A stretch of 53,889 nucleotides of DNA, taken from an uncultured Bacillaceae bacterium (GTDB taxonomy: Bacteria > Bacillota > Bacilli > Bacillales > Amphibacillaceae). The stretch's first letter is position 1, and the number at the start of each line of letters is the position of its first letter. This document shows, piece after piece, positions 43,196 through 50,832 of this stretch. A program made the translations under genes and the position numbers. The stretch covers positions 1-53,889 of the forward strand of contig CALAMD010000111.1 in NCBI GenBank assembly GCA_937925695.1, in the 5' to 3' direction. The notes beneath the pieces were generated by a model. The model was not told where the DNA came from. It was given only the letters and a program-made list of their open reading frames with translations, and did no database searches.

Positions 43196-43214
43196 AAGCC
43201 TATCTTATTTTAAA

Positions 43215-44240
43215 TTATACAAAGAGGATAATGATAAAGTAAATGACCATGACCACTAAACCAATTGGAAACGCAAATTTTGCATAGTCTAAACTAGAAA
43301 TTTTTAACTTTCCAGCGGCAATAATATTTGGTATATTACCAGGAATGAGCATTCCTCCACTAATAATTAATCCAAGTAATATATCCCGAACGGTTGTCAC
43401 ACCCATTTCTGGACTGATTTCAGCAGCGGCAAGGGTAGCATTATCAAGTACTGCAGATATCATATTAATCCAGTACAATACTAATGGATTAAGATCTAAC
43501 AAAAATCTTTCAATAAATGGTTGGAAACCGGCCCCAAGAAAAGTTAACGCCATAACAAACAAATAAATTTTCAAGCTTCGAATAATAATTTCTCCATACG
43601 ATTCGGTTTCTGTCGCACTTATACCTTGATTGTCAGTAGCTATGTTTTCAGTTTTTCTTCCTCTAACAATGAAAGCAGCAAAAACTCCAAAAGCAATAAC
43701 ACCTGGAATGACATAAATACCTACTAAATCCAACAAGTAAAAAAAGCTTTCATTTAATTTACTTACTACAATCGTAGATAATGGCTCACCAAGCGGGGTC
43801 AGTGCAGCACCCATTCCGATCGCATAACAAGCAATAATCACTAAGCGAATTTCTGTTTTGCGGTCAAGTTTTAATACACTTAACACGGACACGAGTATTA
43901 TCGCCGCAATAATCGCTGTAATCACACTTGATATCAGTCCTAGCACGATCACAAATAACGCAATAAAGAGTGGAAAAGGCATGGCTCGACTAACAGTTAA
44001 TACGCCTCTTTCAAATGAGCTTTGGAACCATTTAAATAACAAGCCGGCTACTAAAACGGCTATCGTAATACCTATTGGCTCTCGTAAAGCTTCAACAATC
44101 AATTCTGTACTAAGTACTTGACTAACGAGAACAGATGCAACTCCCATTATGAATAAAAATACTTCTAAATTTCGTCCGATTGGCTTGGTAAATGGCAAAA
44201 ACAGTACAAGCAGTAGGATGATAATTAATCCTGCGATCAT
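43215..44240 (-). CDS. DUF1646-type predicted cation transporter
   Basis: 341 aa with about ten hydrophobic helices and a short charged loop near residue 200-215. The sequence has hallmarks of the ion-transporter superfamily (NhaD/ArsB-like): IGMGAALTPLGEP in one half and ISAVLDNATLAAAEI plus SGGMLIPGNIPNIIAAGK in the other, giving the inverted two-half layout. The N-terminus (AGLIIILLLVLFLPFTKPI, then EVFLFIMG) resembles DUF1646. ATG start with AAGGAG at 11 bases. The gene is absent from this place in B. subtilis, so it is an insertion between sda and sigK. Substrate (Na+ or another cation) is inferred, not shown. Its leader contains an attenuator-like hairpin. Confidence 0.72.
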   Translation of the reverse strand: MIAGLIIILLLVLFLPFTKPIGRNLEVFLFIMGVASVLVSQVLSTELIVEALREPIGITIAVLVAGLLFKWFQSSFERGVLTVSRAMPFPLFIALFVIVLGLISSVITAIIAAIILVSVLSVLKLDRKTEIRLVIIACYAIGMGAALTPLGEPLSTIVVSKLNESFFYLLDLVGIYVIPGVIAFGVFAAFIVRGRKTENIATDNQGISATETESYGEIIIRSLKIYLFVMALTFLGAGFQPFIERFLLDLNPLVLYWINMISAVLDNATLAAAEISPEMGVTTVRDILLGLIISGGMLIPGNIPNIIAAGKLKISSLDYAKFAFPIGLVVMVIYFIIILFV

Positions 44241-44370
44241 ATTTAGTAAACTCCTTCCACGTTATGTAGCTAATTCATTTTCAACATAATATTATTATTC
44301 TATTCTCTTCAAATGTTATTCCTTCCCTACTTTAATTCAATAATAACAACCCTCCTTAAAAACAACAAAA

Positions 44371-44416
44371 GGAGCCTGTGATAAATGGGCATAAGTATCC
44401 CCCTATGACAGACTCC
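44371..44416 (-). promoter_or_regulatory. Attenuator-like hairpin in the DUF1646 leader
   Basis: Minus strand: GGAGTCTGTCATA (44416-44404) can pair with TATCACAGGCTCC (44383-44371), 12 pairs with one U-G and one C-C mismatch, followed by TTTTGTTGTTTTT. Only antisense sigK lies upstream on this strand, so there is no gene for it to terminate; an attenuator for the transporter is the simplest reading. A possible promoter (ATGAAA, 17 bases, TACAAT, about 44491-44463) lies upstream. A second candidate promoter lies downstream (TTGAAG, 18 bases, TATGTT, 44312-44283) and would bypass it. Confidence 0.55.
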
Positions 44417-44662
44417 ACCAAAAATGCATTTATGATTGACTCATTGAGTTGCTAATTGGATTGTATCATAACGTATTAATTATTTCATTCATTTTCCATA
44501 CAAATTTAGTGTTTTATTATAACAGGTGCTACTCATCCCATCCTAGAATTGACGAAACCCGACAAATCTAAAATTCATATCTAGGACAGACACAATTGTC
44601 AGCTGACCAACATAAGGATGATATATAGGCTAACGCCTAAGCATTTGAGGAGGTGTATTTGG

Positions 44663-45379
44663 TTGTCGGGAATCATCAGTGCGCTAGCTGTACTTATTAA
44701 AGAAGCATTATTTTTTGTTTCTTATGTGAAAAACCAAGCTTTTCCACAACCTCTTTCAGCAGAGGACGAATTAAAGTACATTAATCAGATGCAAAATGGG
44801 AGTCAAACAGCACGAAACAAATTAATTGAACATAATTTAAGATTGGTAGCCCATATTGTAAAAAAATTCGACAATACCGGTGAAGATATGGAAGATTTAA
44901 TTTCAATTGGCACGATCGGTTTAATTAAAGGGATAGAAAGTTTTAAAGTAGGCAAAGGTACAAAATTAGCTACCTACGCTGCTAGGTGTATTGAAAATGA
45001 AATTCTTATGCATTTAAGAGCTTTAAAAAAGGTGAATAAGGATGTGTCTTTACATGACCCGATCGGTCAAGATAAGGAAGGAAATGAAATTAGTTTAATT
45101 GATATTTTAGAAGCTGAAAATGAAAATATTATTGATTACATCCAATTAAATATGGAAATTGAAAAAATGCAAGATTATTTTTCTGTTTTGGATAATCGTG
45201 AAAAAGAAGTGATTATTTATCGCTATGGTTTAAATGATCAACAAGAGATGACCCAGCGTGAGATAGCTAAGCGATTAGATATTTCACGAAGTTATGTATC
45301 CCGGATTGAAAAAAGAGCATTAATGAAGGTATTTCGTGAATATTATCGTAAAGAACACGGAGGACAAAACATAAATTAA
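44663..45379 (+). CDS. sigK: Late mother-cell sigma factor pro-sigma-K
   Basis: Sporulation sigma factor for late mother-cell genes (coat, lysis). TTG at 44663 with AGGAGGTG at 7 bases gives 238 aa, the length of intact SigK; the frame is open to 44618. The hydrophobic pro-sequence (SGIISALAVLIKEALFFVSY) is the target of SpoIVFB cleavage. Region 2: HNLRLVAHIVKKF, DLISIGTIGLIKGIESF, TYAARCIENEILMHL. Region 4: REIAKRLDISRSYVSRIEKRALMK. The gene is continuous, with no skin-type insertion. A GTCAGCTGAC palindrome lies at 44598-44607, upstream. A bidirectional terminator follows. Confidence 0.95.
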   Translation: MSGIISALAVLIKEALFFVSYVKNQAFPQPLSAEDELKYINQMQNGSQTARNKLIEHNLRLVAHIVKKFDNTGEDMEDLISIGTIGLIKGIESFKVGKGTKLATYAARCIENEILMHLRALKKVNKDVSLHDPIGQDKEGNEISLIDILEAENENIIDYIQLNMEIEKMQDYFSVLDNREKEVIIYRYGLNDQQEMTQREIAKRLDISRSYVSRIEKRALMKVFREYYRKEHGGQNIN

Positions 45380-45406
45380 TTTTACTCATCACTTAATAGG
45401 AGTGAC

Positions 45407-45448
45407 AAAAAGATGGTTTCAGCTATAATTGCTTCAAACCATCTTTTT
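45407..45448. terminator. Bidirectional terminator between sigK and mtnN
   Basis: Perfect 13-bp stem AAAAAGATGGTTT/AAACCATCTTTTT, 16-base loop, with T-runs on both sides. Ends sigK (+) and mtnN (-). Confidence 0.9.
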
Positions 45449-45454
45449 AATTTT

Positions 45455-46156
45455 TTATCTTGATGATGGTAACTTTTCAATCATGTTAATAATCATTGTC
45501 GCTGCGTTCTTAGCTGCTACTGTTAAAAATTCATCAAATGTTTGGGATGATTCTTTACCCGCAATATCAGACAGAGCACGAATGACGACAAATGGCTTAT
45601 CATATTGATGACAAACTTGGGCGATCGCTCCTGCTTCCATTTCCGCTGCTAACATCGTAGGAAATAGTTTACGAACGGCAGCCACTTTCTCAGGATCATG
45701 CATAAAGGTATCGCCAGTCGCAATGATACCCGTTTCTGTATGTATATTCAGTGATTCTATCACTGTTTCTGCAAGTTCTATTAAATGTTTATCTGCTTGA
45801 AACATAGTTGGCAAACCAGGAACTTGTCCATAATCATAGCCAAAGGCTGTCACATCAACATCATGTTGCACGACTTCACTTGAGATAATCACATCACCAA
45901 CATTTAGGGATGGTGAAAATCCACCGGCTGATCCCGTATTGATCACATAATCAGGTGAAAATTGCTCATGCATGATCGTTGTCGCCATCGCTGCGTTGAC
46001 TTTGCCAATCCCTGATTTTAATAGAACTACATCTTGTTGTGCTAATTCCCCTTCAATAAAAAGGGTGTTCGCAATCGTGGTTTCCCGTTTATTTGTCATT
46101 TGTTGGCGTAATAAAGCAATTTCTTCATCCATTGCACCAATAATACCAATTTTCAT
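45455..46156 (-). CDS. mtnN: 5'-methylthioadenosine/S-adenosylhomocysteine nucleosidase
   Basis: Cleaves adenine from MTA and SAH in methionine salvage and SAM recycling. 233 aa. Starts KIGIIGAMDEEIALL; the phosphorylase-fold signature NTGSAGGF, the substrate Glu in AAEMEAGAIAQVC, and the catalytic Asp in RALSDIAG. ATG with AGGTGAT upstream. In B. subtilis it is followed by mccA-mccB for the reverse transsulfuration route; here it is followed by sigK instead. Confidence 0.96.
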   Translation of the reverse strand: MKIGIIGAMDEEIALLRQQMTNKRETTIANTLFIEGELAQQDVVLLKSGIGKVNAAMATTIMHEQFSPDYVINTGSAGGFSPSLNVGDVIISSEVVQHDVDVTAFGYDYGQVPGLPTMFQADKHLIELAETVIESLNIHTETGIIATGDTFMHDPEKVAAVRKLFPTMLAAEMEAGAIAQVCHQYDKPFVVIRALSDIAGKESSQTFDEFLTVAAKNAATMIINMIEKLPSSR

Positions 46157-46172
46157 ATCCGATCACCTGCTT

Positions 46173-46892
46173 TTACTCTCGTTGTGGTAGTTCTTTTAAT
46201 CGCTCTACTTTAGTTGGTTGCCATCCTTCATTCGTTATCCAACTTAAATAGACACGATAAATTTCTTGCTGATCTCGTGTTGATACTGTACCAATTACTT
46301 TTTGCTCACCATTATTCCCTATCCGCCATGTGATCATATCATCAAGTCCCGTAGCATAACGGATAGCTTGTTCCATTTCTAACCAGTCTTGCGTTTCTTT
46401 TTTAAACTGGGTCACATGGGGTTCTTCTTGCACGGTACCAATCGGTTCCCAATTACCAGTATACGCCTCGATTACAAGATCGTCATTCGTTTCTACTTGA
46501 GTAACCACGGGCTCTTCAAGTGGCTGATTCTCTTGTTCATCACTTGTCACATCATGTTGCTGTCCATTGGCTAATCCTTCGGGGTCGTTATCCGGTATGT
46601 GAGGTTCATTCTCATGGACTTCCAAGTCTTGATCATGGGTTTGATTGTCTTCATCATTTTCAATATCTACTTGATTTGTATCGTTTTCATCATTTACCGC
46701 TTGTATACTCGGATCTTGATCCGCATCATTGTTATTCACTGTCTGTGGTTCATTGGAATGCTTTAGCACCGTAATGAGGATAAATAACACAACAAGAATA
46801 CTACCAAGTGACATGAGGAATATAATAGCCCGATTATTTTTTCGCCTTTTCGCCAATTTATGTACCCGAGAATATGGGTGATAATCACTCAT
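46173..46892 (-). CDS. yrrS: YrrS family membrane protein (DUF1510)
   Basis: 239 aa from the ATG at 46892 (GGGAGGTAGG upstream); the frame runs to 46922 without support. A basic N-terminus (SRVHKLAKRRKNNR), one membrane helix (about 24-44), then a long Asp/Glu/Asn-rich disordered linker (about 50-135). The folded C-terminal domain has WLEMEQAIRYATGLDDMITWRIGNN and GWQPTKVE. In B. subtilis it accompanies the penicillin-binding protein PbpI (yrrR); pbpI is not here. Function unknown, probably at the cell envelope. Confidence 0.85.
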   Translation of the reverse strand: MSDYHPYSRVHKLAKRRKNNRAIIFLMSLGSILVVLFILITVLKHSNEPQTVNNNDADQDPSIQAVNDENDTNQVDIENDEDNQTHDQDLEVHENEPHIPDNDPEGLANGQQHDVTSDEQENQPLEEPVVTQVETNDDLVIEAYTGNWEPIGTVQEEPHVTQFKKETQDWLEMEQAIRYATGLDDMITWRIGNNGEQKVIGTVSTRDQQEIYRVYLSWITNEGWQPTKVERLKELPQRE

Positions 46893-47004
46893 ATGATTCC
46901 TACCTCCCTTGCTCACGAACATATATAAACATATGAATGAGACCTATTAATATGAATACATAATCTTAGCAAGGTAAATATTCAACCCTTCAGTAATAAA
47001 AAAA

Positions 47005-47024
47005 GCAGGAGCTAACTGTCCTGC
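47005..47024 (-). terminator. Terminator of greA
   Basis: GCAGGA/TCCTGC stem with an 8-base loop, then TTTTTTTATT on the minus strand, 5 bases past the greA stop. Confidence 0.82.
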
Positions 47025-47029
47025 CTTTA

Positions 47030-47506
47030 TTAGCTTACATCAACGATCTTAACTTCTATACTTCCACCAGGAGTTGGAACAGAAACTTCATCACCTTTTT
47101 TATGGCCTAATAAACTTTTTGCCATTGGCGAGTCATTAGATATTTTTCCTTCAAATGGGTCAGCTTCTGCACTACCAACAATTTGATACGTTTCTTCCTC
47201 ACCATCAGGTAATTCAATAAAGGTGACTGACTTACCTAAGGAAACCGTATCGGTATTTTCCTCATCATCTTCTATAATAACAGCATTTCGTATCATCTTT
47301 TCTACTTGAGCAATTCTTGTTTCTACGAATGCCTGTTCTTCTTTAGCAGAATCATACTCTGAGTTTTCGGATAAATCTCCGAAATCACGAGCGATTTTAA
47401 TCCTCTCAACAACTTCTTGACGTCTTATCGTTTTTAAGTAATGCAATTCTTCCTCTAACTTTTCTTTCCCCTCTTGCGTCATGTAATAGCTTTTTTCTAA
47501 TGGCAT
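47030..47506 (-). CDS. greA: Transcription elongation factor GreA
   Basis: Inserts its coiled coil into the RNA polymerase secondary channel to rescue backtracked complexes. 158 aa, normal length. Coiled coil with the tip acidic pair in RDFGDLSENSEYDSAKEEQ (about 44-62), then the C-terminal FKBP-like domain ending VPTPGGSIEVKIV. ATG start. It is monocistronic here, with hairpins on both sides; udk and yrrN-yrrO, its usual upstream partners, are missing. Confidence 0.96.
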   Translation of the reverse strand: MPLEKSYYMTQEGKEKLEEELHYLKTIRRQEVVERIKIARDFGDLSENSEYDSAKEEQAFVETRIAQVEKMIRNAVIIEDDEENTDTVSLGKSVTFIELPDGEEETYQIVGSAEADPFEGKISNDSPMAKSLLGHKKGDEVSVPTPGGSIEVKIVDVS

Positions 47507-47556
47507 TTATACCACTCCTTTTTTCTCTACAATCAATAAAAAATGTAAAAAAATTG

Positions 47557-47589
47557 GACTGAAAACAATGGTTAAAAATTGTTTCAGTC
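47557..47589 (-). terminator. Terminator after mltG-trmR, ahead of greA
   Basis: A stem of about 12 bp with one bulge (47557-47569 and 47578-47589), then CAATTTTTTT on the minus strand. If greA is transcribed from the TTGCAT/TAAATA promoter-like pair upstream (about 47640-47610), the hairpin would lie in the greA leader. Confidence 0.75.
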
Positions 47590-47706
47590 TAAAGCGCTTT
47601 CATCCTATTATTTATGCATAATTATTGAAAAAATGCAAATGAATCAAAATGTACTAGCTAATACTATGCCAGATTTTAAATTATTTATCAATAGTTATTT
47701 ATCCAT

Positions 47707-48357
47707 TTACAAAGTATGCCCTATTTTGTGACTAATTGCAAGCCCATCTCCTATAGGTAAAATACTAGTTCGGTAATCAGGATGGGCAAGCAGCCATTGA
47801 TTGAAGCGATTAATTTTGTTTGCAATTTTCACATAGCGCTTATTCTCATTATCGGGATTTGCTACGTAACCTTTAAACAACACATTATCGGTTACGATGA
47901 CGCCCTCTTCCCTGACAAGGGGATGCGAGCGTTCAAAAAAGGTTTGATACTGGGCTTTTGCAGCATCAATAAACACAAAATCAAATCTAGCACCCGTTTT
48001 TTCTAATGATTCTAAAATATCCCGTCCATCCCCATGGATTACCTTAATTTTTGCACCTGGTTGATATTTCTCAATATTAGCCTTAGCTTCCTCATAACGA
48101 ACCGAATCACGTTCAATTGTCATAATTTCCGCCTTCGGATAGGCTTCATACATCCGTAATGCAGAATAACCAATCGCTGTGCCTATTTCTAAAATATGAT
48201 CAGGCTTTATCATTTGAAGCAAGTTCGCAAGATAATTCATACTTAACCGGTCGATAATTGGGACTTGATATTGTTTTGCATATTTTTCCATTTCCGTAAC
48301 CCATGGTTGGGAGGGTGGTAATAAATCCAGTAAATATTGTTCTAGCTGCTTGTCCAT
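47707..48357 (-). CDS. trmR: tRNA 5-hydroxyuridine methyltransferase TrmR (YrrM)
   Basis: O-methyltransferase that converts ho5U34 to mo5U34 in tRNA wobble positions in B. subtilis. 216 aa. SAM motif ILEIGTAIGYSALRM, metal-binding FVFIDAAKAQYQ, and VIVTDNVLFKGYV, characteristic of the COMT-like family. ATG with AGGTGATT. It lies 8 bases after mltG, as in B. subtilis, but the yrrN-yrrO genes for tRNA hydroxylation that normally follow are absent. Confidence 0.93.
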   Translation of the reverse strand: MDKQLEQYLLDLLPPSQPWVTEMEKYAKQYQVPIIDRLSMNYLANLLQMIKPDHILEIGTAIGYSALRMYEAYPKAEIMTIERDSVRYEEAKANIEKYQPGAKIKVIHGDGRDILESLEKTGARFDFVFIDAAKAQYQTFFERSHPLVREEGVIVTDNVLFKGYVANPDNENKRYVKIANKINRFNQWLLAHPDYRTSILPIGDGLAISHKIGHTL

Positions 48358-48365
48358 TTAATCAC

Positions 48366-49499
48366 CTAGTTAGCGTTATTGTCACTTCGATATTCGTCCC
48401 GCAAGCGAAGATGTTCATCATGTGTTTTGGAATAATGAATATTCCCATCAAAATCATGTAAGAAATATAAATAATCTGATTCGATTGGATCAACGACTGC
48501 GGCTAATGCATTTTCAGCAAAATTAGAAATTGGTCCAATTGGTAAATCATATACTTTATATGTGTTATAAGGAGAATCAATTTCTAAATCGCTATATAAT
48601 ACACGATCTTTATGTTCACCTAATGCATAAAGAACAGTTGGATCAGTCTGTAACATCATGCCTTCCTCAAGGCGGTTATAAAATACGCCAGCGATTTTCT
48701 TCCGTTCCTCTTCTGAACGGGCTTCATTTTCTAGCAATGATGCGAAGGTAAAAGCTTCGTGAACAGTAAAATTCTTTTCCCTAATACCATCAAGATAATT
48801 AGCTAAGACTGATACTGATTTATCTAACATACTTTCAACAATTTCTTCGACTGTTGGATTTTCGTCATAAAAACTATAAGTCGCTGCAAATAAGTAACCT
48901 TCTAAAGGTGTTCTTATATCCGGATCTAAGATCACATCAGATAGTAATACCGGATACTTTTCAATTAATTGTTGAATATAGTTAACATCATTTACTTTGG
49001 CTAAAAAGTCTTCCTTCGTAATTGGCAAGGCCTCTGCATATATTTCAGCCATTTGTTCAATTGTTTTTCCTTCAGGTATCGTCACTGTATAAATTGGTTC
49101 AGCAATCATCCTACCGCTTTGAAGCGTTGTAATAATTTCATCTAGCGTAAAAGCCTTTGTTAACGTATATTCGCCTGCTTGAAAGTCAGAAACATTTTTT
49201 AATTTTATATAAAATCGAAAAACCCGGGAATCTTTGATGACACCATTTTCTTCCAAAATATTTGCAATCGTCGTACTAGAGGAACCTAATGGTATCTCAA
49301 TATGAATTTCTTCATGGTTCTCAGGATCTACTGGTTCTAACGCGGACTTAATATATTTATAACCCGAGACGCCAGCTACAGTCATGACGATAAGCAATGC
49401 TAATATGACAATTGAAACAACCCTACGAACGATTCGAGCTTCTTCGCCTCGTTTATGTAAATTTTTTTTAAATGAATTGCGTAGTTTCCCCTTACTCAT
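48366..49499 (-). CDS. mltG: Endolytic murein transglycosylase MltG
   Basis: Cleaves nascent peptidoglycan strands in the membrane vicinity. 377 aa. Basic cytoplasmic N-terminus, membrane helix at about 27-46, a LysM-like subdomain (IEIPLGSSSTTIANIL, VSDFQAGEYTLT), and the YceG catalytic domain with LEGYLFAATY and ASLLENEA, whose Glu257 is the likely catalytic residue, then PYNTY and LPIGPISNF. ATG start. A TATAAT on the minus strand at 49531-49526 may be its -10, with a poor -35. Confidence 0.94.
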   Translation of the reverse strand: MSKGKLRNSFKKNLHKRGEEARIVRRVVSIVILALLIVMTVAGVSGYKYIKSALEPVDPENHEEIHIEIPLGSSSTTIANILEENGVIKDSRVFRFYIKLKNVSDFQAGEYTLTKAFTLDEIITTLQSGRMIAEPIYTVTIPEGKTIEQMAEIYAEALPITKEDFLAKVNDVNYIQQLIEKYPVLLSDVILDPDIRTPLEGYLFAATYSFYDENPTVEEIVESMLDKSVSVLANYLDGIREKNFTVHEAFTFASLLENEARSEEERKKIAGVFYNRLEEGMMLQTDPTVLYALGEHKDRVLYSDLEIDSPYNTYKVYDLPIGPISNFAENALAAVVDPIESDYLYFLHDFDGNIHYSKTHDEHLRLRDEYRSDNNAN

Positions 49500-49723
49500 A
49501 CAATAATCATCCTTTCGTCCGCTATATTATACTAAAAAACGAAAAGATATGCTATTTAATATTCAACTCTTATAACCTAAAAAAAGAAAGTAACGAAGAG
49601 CAAAAGATGGACAAACATTTGCTATTCCTTCATCATTTGACAATGATTTTCGAATGAGCATTCTTGATCGACAAAAGTGTATCCCTATTTTCTTGAGTAA
49701 GTAATAGCATATACAAAAAATGA

Positions 49724-49759
49724 ACGATCGGAAAGCTAGTTTTCCTAGCTTCCGATCGT
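49724..49759 (-). terminator. Terminator of the alaS-yrzB group
   Basis: Long GC-rich stem (49724-49739 with 49745-49759, one bulge) 4 bases past the yrzB stop, followed by TTCATTTTTTG on the minus strand. The remainder of the gap up to mltG shows no gene. Confidence 0.92.
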
Positions 49760-49762
49760 CTG

Positions 49763-50050
49763 CTACTCAATGATTTCTTCGTCTGTCAGTGTTTGTAACA
49801 CTTCTTCTACCATATCCCATTCCTCATCTGATTCAATTGGGAAGAGAGCTAGGTCATTTTCATCTTGATCATTGATTTCGTATCGAAAGGCATATACTTC
49901 AACTTCATCGTCCTCTTTTTGTTCAACAGGGATTACAGCTAAGTATGATTTTTTCGTGTCATCTACATTAAATGTTGCCAATACTTCAAATAAATGTTCT
50001 TCACCATTTTCATCGGGAATAATGATCCGTTCTTTTGCTTCTAGCGCCAA
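49763..50050 (-). CDS. yrzB: DUF1292 protein YrzB
   Basis: 95-aa acidic protein with unknown function. TTG start with GGAGTGG upstream, overlapping the ruvX end region. The pattern IIPDENGEEHLFEVLATF, KSYLAVIP, LFPIESDEEWDMVEEVL is typical of the family. Always follows yrzL-yrrK in Bacilli, so co-transcribed. Confidence 0.9.
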   Translation of the reverse strand: MALEAKERIIIPDENGEEHLFEVLATFNVDDTKKSYLAVIPVEQKEDDEVEVYAFRYEINDQDENDLALFPIESDEEWDMVEEVLQTLTDEEIIE

Positions 50051-50479
50051 TCAGTCCACTCCTCTACTTTGTTGGTCTAAATACCCTTGTAAAATCATTA
50101 CAGCCGCCACCATATCAATTACTTTTTTTCGCTTTTTTCGACTCATATCTGCTTCAAGTAACGTACGTTCTGCAGCTTTTGTTGTTAACCTTTCGTCCCA
50201 CAAAACAGTTGGAATTTGAAATGTTGTTTCGATATGGGTAGCGAAGGCTTGGGATACCTTGCCGCGATCACCAATTGTTCCATTCATGTGCTTAGGGAGC
50301 CCAATAACAGCTTTCCCGATTTCATGTTCTTCTATAATCTCTTTTAATGGTTTATTGGCTGAATGAAAGTCATTTTCATCCCATATAATTGTTGTTAGTC
50401 CTTGGGCTGTCCACCCGAAAGCATCACTAATTGCTACACCTATTGTTTTTTCACCTACATCTAAGCCAATTATTCGCAT
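50051..50479 (-). CDS. ruvX: Pre-16S rRNA nuclease RuvX (YqgF family)
   Basis: RNase H-fold enzyme implicated in 16S rRNA 5'-end processing (B. subtilis YrrK). 142 aa. Motifs: GLDVGEKTIGVAISDAFG (catalytic Asp), IGLPKHMNGTIG, WDERLTTKAAERTL, and KKVIDMVAAVMILQGYL with the final Asp. ATG start, 3 bases after yrzL. Confidence 0.95.
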   Translation of the reverse strand: MRIIGLDVGEKTIGVAISDAFGWTAQGLTTIIWDENDFHSANKPLKEIIEEHEIGKAVIGLPKHMNGTIGDRGKVSQAFATHIETTFQIPTVLWDERLTTKAAERTLLEADMSRKKRKKVIDMVAAVMILQGYLDQQSRGVD

Positions 50480-50482
50480 TGT

Positions 50483-50746
50483 CTATTTCCTTTGGTTGTT
50501 TAAATAAAATTTTACTAATTCTTCGATGAGTTCATCGCGTTCAATTCTACGGATAAGATTCCTAGCATCTTTGTAACGTGGGATATATGCAGGGTCACCA
50601 GAAAGTAAGTAACCTACTATTTGATTGTTTGGATTATAGCCTTTTTCTTTTAAGGCATCATAAACAGTAAACAAAATCTCTTTAATCTCTTGATCATCAG
50701 GTTCTTCCGAAAAATTGAACTTCATTGTCTTATCAATAGAGTTCAT
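50483..50746 (-). CDS. yrzL: IreB family regulator YrzL
   Basis: 87-aa protein of the IreB/YrzL family. In Enterococcus IreB is a substrate of the PASTA kinase IreK and modulates cephalosporin resistance. The ATG at 50746 (AGAGGTG at 7 bases) gives NSIDKTMKFNF, where the conserved threonine is the likely phosphosite. The rest (KGYNPNNQIVGYLLSGDPAYI and the IRRIERDELIEELVKFY helix) is typical. Between alaS and ruvX. Confidence 0.92.
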   Translation of the reverse strand: MNSIDKTMKFNFSEEPDDQEIKEILFTVYDALKEKGYNPNNQIVGYLLSGDPAYIPRYKDARNLIRRIERDELIEELVKFYLNNQRK

Positions 50747-50832
50747 GGTGACACCTCTTTCCATAATTTAACTCTATTCTATCATGTTTATATTACTAAT
50801 TATATCCTAAATGTACAATAAATGATAAAAAA

